From Mucilaginibacter jinjuensis (GTDB taxonomy: Bacteria > Bacteroidota > Bacteroidia > Sphingobacteriales > Sphingobacteriaceae), in contig NZ_CP117167.1 of the NCBI RefSeq assembly GCF_028596025.1, positions 930,001 to 994,000 on the forward strand: 64,000 nucleotides of DNA, in the 5' to 3' direction. Position numbers and translations under genes: made by a program. The notes beneath the pieces are model-generated. The model was not told where the DNA came from, made no database searches, and saw only the letters and a list, made by a program, of their open reading frames with translations. Shown here piece after piece: positions 60,474 through 64,000 of the stretch. Numbering within the stretch: position 1 is the first letter of the stretch; every line of letters begins with the position of its first letter.

Positions 60474-61736
60474 TTACACCACCTTCTTCTTCAAGGTAAT
60501 CACCGTAACTTCTGGCCAAATACCAACCCTGCCCGAAAACGCCAGGAAGCCGAAACCCCGGTTTACATATAAGTAGCGGCCGTTGTTTTGCGCCAGGCCG
60601 GCCCAGTCTACATAGCGGTATTGTACGGGGCTCCATCTTATGCCTGCCACCTCAACGCCAAATTGTGCGCCGTGCGTATGACCGGCCAGGGTTAAATGTA
60701 TTTTGTTGGAGTTGTAGCGTACTTTCTCTTCCCAATGAGTAGGATCATGCGAGAGTAGAATCTTAAAGGCATTAGGATCTACGCCCTGTAGAGCCTTGTC
60801 GAGGTCGCCAATCTGGATAAAACCTTTGCCCCAGTTTTGCACGCCGATGAGGGAAAGCTTTTGTCCACCTTTTTCTAGCACCACATTTTCATCCAGCAAT
60901 AAACGGTAGCCTAAAGCTTTATGGTGCTGTTTCAGGGTTTCGAGGTTCTGGGCTTTTTCGGCTTCGCTGTTCCATTGTATATAGTCGCCATAATCATGGT
61001 TGCCCAAAATGGAGTACTGCCCAAAAGGTGCTTTCAGCTGATTGAACATGTTCATATAAGGTTCTATCTCCCAGGCGGCATTGTTCACCAAATCGCCGGT
61101 AAAAACAAACAGATCAGATTTTTGGGCTTTAGCCAGATCAATGCCCCGTTGCACGGCTGCTTTATTATCAAAGCTTCCCGAATGGATGTCCGATAACTGC
61201 GTAATGGTAAAACCATCGAACGCATCAGGTAAATCATCATAATAAATGGTTTCGCGATGTACCTTATAATCATACTTACCCTTAAACATGCCATACAAAA
61301 AGCCGGTGAACGGAAAGGCTGCCAGTAATAAGGCCAGTTCGCTGATGAATTTACGACGATCGGGAAAGTAAGGATGGGTATGCTGCCCCACCGGTTTACT
61401 ACTGTTGGTAACAATGCCACTTATAAACCGGCCGAGATCGCCCAAAGACAGCACTATAATAAATACCAGTTTGGTGACAAAGAAAGTGAGGAACAAGCTC
61501 AGCATCCACTCGTGAAAGGGTGTCATTCCCTTGGCGGTACGCAGGCTACTTATACCTAGCAAAAACACAAACATTACACCTACAGAAATAAGCAGGTAGC
61601 CATAAGTTGCCGCAATCTGTGCAGGGCGGGGCCAGCCGATGCTCAGGGTTTTTAGTCCCGAAAATACGTACCAGTCGAACAGCAAGCTGATGCCTGCGAT
61701 AATGAAAAAGAATGTTAAAAAGCCGCTGTTGTGCAT
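60474..61736 (-). CDS. Membrane-anchored calcineurin-like metallophosphoesterase
   Basis: 420 residues. About four membrane helices in residues 1-155, then the catalytic domain with all motifs: L-S-D-I-H-S-G near 177, V-F-T-G-D-L-V-N, L-G-N-H-D-Y-G, L-L-S-H-D-P-T-H-W and L-A-G-H-T-H-G-A-Q-F-G. The active side could face the periplasm or cytoplasm. The family includes YkuE/YaeI-like enzymes acting on lipid-linked phosphates. Substrate unknown. Confidence 0.92.
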   Translation of the reverse strand: MHNSGFLTFFFIIAGISLLFDWYVFSGLKTLSIGWPRPAQIAATYGYLLISVGVMFVFLLGISSLRTAKGMTPFHEWMLSLFLTFFVTKLVFIIVLSLGDLGRFISGIVTNSSKPVGQHTHPYFPDRRKFISELALLLAAFPFTGFLYGMFKGKYDYKVHRETIYYDDLPDAFDGFTITQLSDIHSGSFDNKAAVQRGIDLAKAQKSDLFVFTGDLVNNAAWEIEPYMNMFNQLKAPFGQYSILGNHDYGDYIQWNSEAEKAQNLETLKQHHKALGYRLLLDENVVLEKGGQKLSLIGVQNWGKGFIQIGDLDKALQGVDPNAFKILLSHDPTHWEEKVRYNSNKIHLTLAGHTHGAQFGVEVAGIRWSPVQYRYVDWAGLAQNNGRYLYVNRGFGFLAFSGRVGIWPEVTVITLKKKVV

Positions 61737-62076
61737 TGATGTATTTAAATTTTTATTACCGTGTTATTTATATGGGCCTGAGCGTTGGGTTCCCCTCTCG
61801 AGAGGGGAACCCACCTAATTTATTAATTTCTACCCCTTATTAACGTTGCTGCAAATTGCACCGGCTTAGTATTCCCCTAATTTAGGGGAAGGCAATGACA
61901 GTGCTATCACTTCTAACATTAATAAGGGGTATTATCATTCGCATTCTATTCCGCAATGTTCATTGGGGCAGAGGGGAATTAAAATCAAATTGCCACAAGC
62001 TCCTAAATGTTTTAAGTTACAAACCACAAGATAAATAAATGGCACAACATTGATCAAGCATCGAAATATTAAATGT
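61737..62076. repeat. Intergenic region with nested palindromes
   Basis: 61786-61813 is a 28-bp perfect palindrome (core CCCCTCTCGAGAGGGG). TACCCCTTATTAACGTT (61831-61847) has a 16/17 inverted match at 61915-61931, and inside that TTCCCCTAA-T-TTAGGGGAA (61872-61890) is a perfect hairpin. No gene visible. Confidence 0.75.
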
Positions 62077-62084
62077 TATTTTTG
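62077..62084 (+). promoter_or_regulatory. -7 element of the HAD hydrolase gene
   Basis: TATTTTTG fits TAnnTTTG and ends 7 bases before the ATG at 62092, so the mRNA would be leaderless or nearly so. Confidence 0.55.
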
Positions 62085-62091
62085 CCGCTTC

Positions 62092-62733
62092 ATGGATACA
62101 CTTAAAAATAAATACGATAGCATCATATTTGACCTCGACGGCACACTTTGGGATTCGACCGCTAATGTGGCCGAAGCATGGCAGGCCGTTAAACAACAGG
62201 TAAATTATATTAAAGATGATGTAACTGTTGCACACGTAGCTTCTATTGTAGGGTTAACTTACGATGCCATTTTCGAAAAATTGTTCCCATATCTGACTAC
62301 CGAACAACGTAATGAGTTTAAAGGCCTCGCTGCCATAAGCGAACTGGAAACCCTGAACCGTACAGGAGGCATTTGGTACCCTTATTTGCTGGAAACCTTG
62401 AAAGACCTGGCTACGCGCTACAAACTATTTATTGTGAGCAATTGCCAGAGCGGTTATATCGAAACTTTTTTAAAGATGGATGGCCTCGATGGTTTGTTCA
62501 TCGGCCACCAATGTTACGGCACCAAAACCCAGCCTAAATGGCAAAACATTGTAGATGTGGTGAATGACTACGACCTGAAAGCCCCCGTTTACGTAGGCGA
62601 TACCATGGGCGATTATGAAGCCAGTGTAAAAGCCGGTGTTCCTTTCATTTTTGCGGCTTATGGCTTCGGTGTGGTGAAAGAAGATCAGGTGGCTACCATC
62701 AACGAATTCGTTGAACTGAAAAATATTTTATAA
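62092..62733 (+). CDS. HAD-superfamily hydrolase (phosphoglycolate phosphatase-like)
   Basis: Start at ATG 62092, because the promoter lies between it and the upstream in-frame start at 62050. 213 residues. I-I-F-D-L-D-G-T-L-W-D-S near residue 10 carries the nucleophile Asp, F-I-V-S-N-C-Q-S-G is motif II, and Y-V-G-D-T-M-G-D-Y with the preceding K-P/K-T-Q-P region forms motifs III and IV. The helical cap between motifs I and II is of the Gph/PGMB type. Likely acts on a small phosphate ester. Confidence 0.88.
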   Translation: MDTLKNKYDSIIFDLDGTLWDSTANVAEAWQAVKQQVNYIKDDVTVAHVASIVGLTYDAIFEKLFPYLTTEQRNEFKGLAAISELETLNRTGGIWYPYLLETLKDLATRYKLFIVSNCQSGYIETFLKMDGLDGLFIGHQCYGTKTQPKWQNIVDVVNDYDLKAPVYVGDTMGDYEASVKAGVPFIFAAYGFGVVKEDQVATINEFVELKNIL

Positions 62734-62837
62734 CATCCTCATTGTTAATCCAAAATAAGTCATAGCTTTATTAAAAGTCATTTTAGTGTCATCTGTGTGG
62801 CACTCAAATTGCTCTAATAATGTAAAGGGGGCTTATT

Positions 62838-63332
62838 ATGGAGAAGGTGTTTACATTCAGGGGCTTTAGTATAATGCTGTTGCTGATGCTGTGCGCAGGT
62901 AATGGCATCGCCACCACAACAAACTGCGACCAGATTATTGGTATGTGGATGGCGAACGAGAAAAATATTGTAGTACAGGTGTACAAGGATGGGGACAGTT
63001 TTAAAGCCTCGATTGTATGGTTTGACGACAGTGATGATAAAACCCGCCCAATGGATGTACGCCTCGACTATAAAAACCCCGATAAAAGTTTACGCACCCG
63101 GAAAGTTTTAGGCATGCAGGTGCTTAAAAACCTGGAGTATAACCAATCATCAAACTCGTGGGAAAATGGTGTTATTTATGACGCCAAAAACGGCCACGAG
63201 TGGAACTCATGCGCCAGCATTGATAAAGACGGCATGCTTAAAGTAACAGGTTACTGGCACTTTAAGTTTATAGGCAAGAGCATGAAGTTTAGCCGCGTAA
63301 CATCAACAGAAAGATTACTGACCAGCCGGTAG
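62838..63332 (+). CDS. DUF2147 secreted protein
   Basis: 164 residues. A hydrophobic N-terminal signal of ~25 residues ending near G-I-A-T-T, then I-I-G-M-W-M-A-N-E-K-N-I-V-V-Q-V-Y and K-N-L-E-Y and a central G-V-I-Y-D-A-K-N-G, the DUF2147 pattern (small lipocalin-like barrel). Ends V-T-G-Y-W-H-F-K-F-I-G-K-S. Function of the family is unknown. Strong terminator downstream. Confidence 0.85.
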   Translation: MEKVFTFRGFSIMLLLMLCAGNGIATTTNCDQIIGMWMANEKNIVVQVYKDGDSFKASIVWFDDSDDKTRPMDVRLDYKNPDKSLRTRKVLGMQVLKNLEYNQSSNSWENGVIYDAKNGHEWNSCASIDKDGMLKVTGYWHFKFIGKSMKFSRVTSTERLLTSR

Positions 63333-63343
63333 AACAAATACCG

Positions 63344-63394
63344 AATAAAATAGAAAAACCCTTCAAAATACTTGAAGGGCTTTTCTATTTTATT
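63344..63394. terminator. Long bidirectional terminator
   Basis: Arms 63344-63366 and 63372-63394 pair at 22 of 23 positions around a 5-base loop; the core is CCCTTCAA/TTGAAGGG with A and T tails on both sides. It separates convergent genes. Confidence 0.9.
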
Positions 63395-63409
63395 AAATCC
63401 GCCTACAGA

Positions 63410-63604
63410 TTAATATCTGTGGTATGGACGATGATAAGGGTGATGATAGTAATGAGCATGATGATACGGGCGATGGTAATACCTGTGATGTACAGGATGG
63501 CCTGTTCTAATTACCAGGCTTTGTGCCTGCGTTGTGCTGGCAGCGGCAACCAGCAGGGTAAATGCTATTGAGGTTGCGGCTAATAGTTTTTTAATGTTTT
63601 TCAT
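63410..63604 (-). CDS. Small secreted His/Tyr-rich peptide
   Basis: 64 residues. The signal peptide ends T-T-Q-A-Q. The mature ~35 residues are mostly His, Tyr, Arg and Pro with H-x-P-Y-H steps (R-Y-Y-H-R-P-Y-H-H-A). It should bind divalent metal such as zinc, nickel or copper by composition. I do not recognise a family. Confidence 0.7.
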   Translation of the reverse strand: MKNIKKLLAATSIAFTLLVAAASTTQAQSLVIRTGHPVHHRYYHRPYHHAHYYHHPYHRPYHRY

Positions 63605-63768
63605 GGTTGTAAATACTTCAATTTGTATATTGTTAAACCTTATGTTAATGATAAGGTTTAAAATATTTACTAAGGGTTAAAGCCCAAACACCCTTAATAA
63701 GCCCTGAAAGTTTGATAGGAGTTAGCCAGCGCTGTTTTTAGCGGGATCCTTTTTTTGTAAAAAGATTA

Positions 63769-64000
63769 TTACTTGTGCTGATGAAAAGGGAATATGGTTA
63801 TTGGTTTATCATAAATCCCAATCTCGGGGTCTTTTTGTTTAGCTGCTGTAATGTAAGTTGACAGAATTGAAACAACATCATCAGGCGATGGCACGCTATC
63901 AGATGGTTTAACTGTGCATGTTTCTGAGTGTGCGATAGAAAAATAAAATAGAAGTGTTTTATAATTTTTAGCCAACCCCGGAACCTGATAACCCACTAAA
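63769..64000 (-). CDS. Unknown protein, 5' end outside window
   Basis: The frame stays open to the window edge; GTG at 63996 is only one possible start. The visible part ends I-T-I-F-P-F-H-Q-H-K. One segment, P-S-P-D-D-V-V-S-I-L-S-T-Y, looks helical. Two more Cys-free stretches give no family clue. Function unknown. Confidence 0.4.
   Translation of the reverse strand, partial: LVGYQVPGLAKNYKTLLFYFSIAHSETCTVKPSDSVPSPDDVVSILSTYITAAKQKDPEIGIYDKPITIFPFHQHK

Noticed and set aside
1..64000. Insertion sequences, integrases and rRNA genes
   Set aside because: None of the coding regions has transposase or recombinase motifs, and no rRNA sequence was recognised.

Overview
The window looks like chromosome from a Bacteroidota soil or water bacterium of the Sphingobacteriaceae type (Mucilaginibacter or Pedobacter-like). 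This is an inference from gene content and regulatory style. The signs are TAnnTTTG -7 promoter elements, a giant surface protein with a type IX secretion (T9SS) gliding-type C-terminus paired with a PorP/SprF protein, SPII lipoprotein glycanases, a GPH-family sugar symporter, twin HdeD proteins and a J-domain/KTSC protein. No rRNA, CRISPR array, transposase or integrase is visible.

Layout. Positions 1-2733 hold the end of a beta-propeller-like gene, two identical tRNA-Lys genes about 2 kb apart, and between them an EF-Tu-domain-II-like protein and a PAS/DHp protein with no kinase ATPase domain. Positions 3095-21672 are one co-directional, AT-rich surface polysaccharide (O-antigen type) locus: a CapE/PseB-type dehydratase, two DegT-family proteins (one lacking the PLP lysine), a left-handed beta-helix acyltransferase, an acyl carrier protein, an SDR reductase and a KAS III-like synthase. 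These are followed by a UGM-like flavoprotein, a Wzx flippase, a Wzz-like protein, an EpsG/Wzy-like polymerase, five glycosyltransferases, Glf and an epimerase/reductase. The locus starts after an intact tRNA-Lys and ends next to a relic of a tRNA-Lys 3' end with its terminator. A decayed second flippase sits inside it. Together these suggest cassette exchange.

Positions 21833-29244 carry a B3-type metallo-beta-lactamase, HdeD paralogues, a Spy-like secreted protein, a 2OG oxygenase, a J-domain protein and AnmK, separated by intergenic repeats. Positions 29345-44947 carry a lipoprotein with a large membrane/coiled-coil protein, a FAD/Fe-S D-lactate/glycolate-type dehydrogenase, an outer-membrane barrel, GH16 and GH30 glucanases sharing a nearly identical beta-trefoil, an ABC exporter, a GPH symporter, a frameshifted GNAT gene, and a receiver-only regulator flanked by paired 21-bp-spaced direct repeats.

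Positions 45002-56527 are a giant repeat adhesin with PorP/SprF downstream. I count 41 tandem units, partly arranged in 984-bp four-unit blocks. Positions 57014-59048 hold two tRNA-Leu genes and a decayed phage-like module: an S24 repressor opposite small genes, two of them broken. The rest are ordinary chromosomal genes: a receiver protein, an HTH protein, a metallophosphoesterase, a HAD hydrolase, a DUF2147 protein and small secreted proteins.

How the main group works together: I infer that the dehydratase and aminotransferase make a 4-amino-deoxysugar nucleotide. The ACP, KAS III and SDR make a short hydroxyacyl-ACP, and the beta-helix enzyme transfers it to the amino sugar. The glycosyltransferases (one GlfT-like, next to Glf) assemble the repeat unit, and Wzx, Wzy and Wzz flip, polymerise and set its length. 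No initiating phosphoglycosyltransferase is present in the locus.
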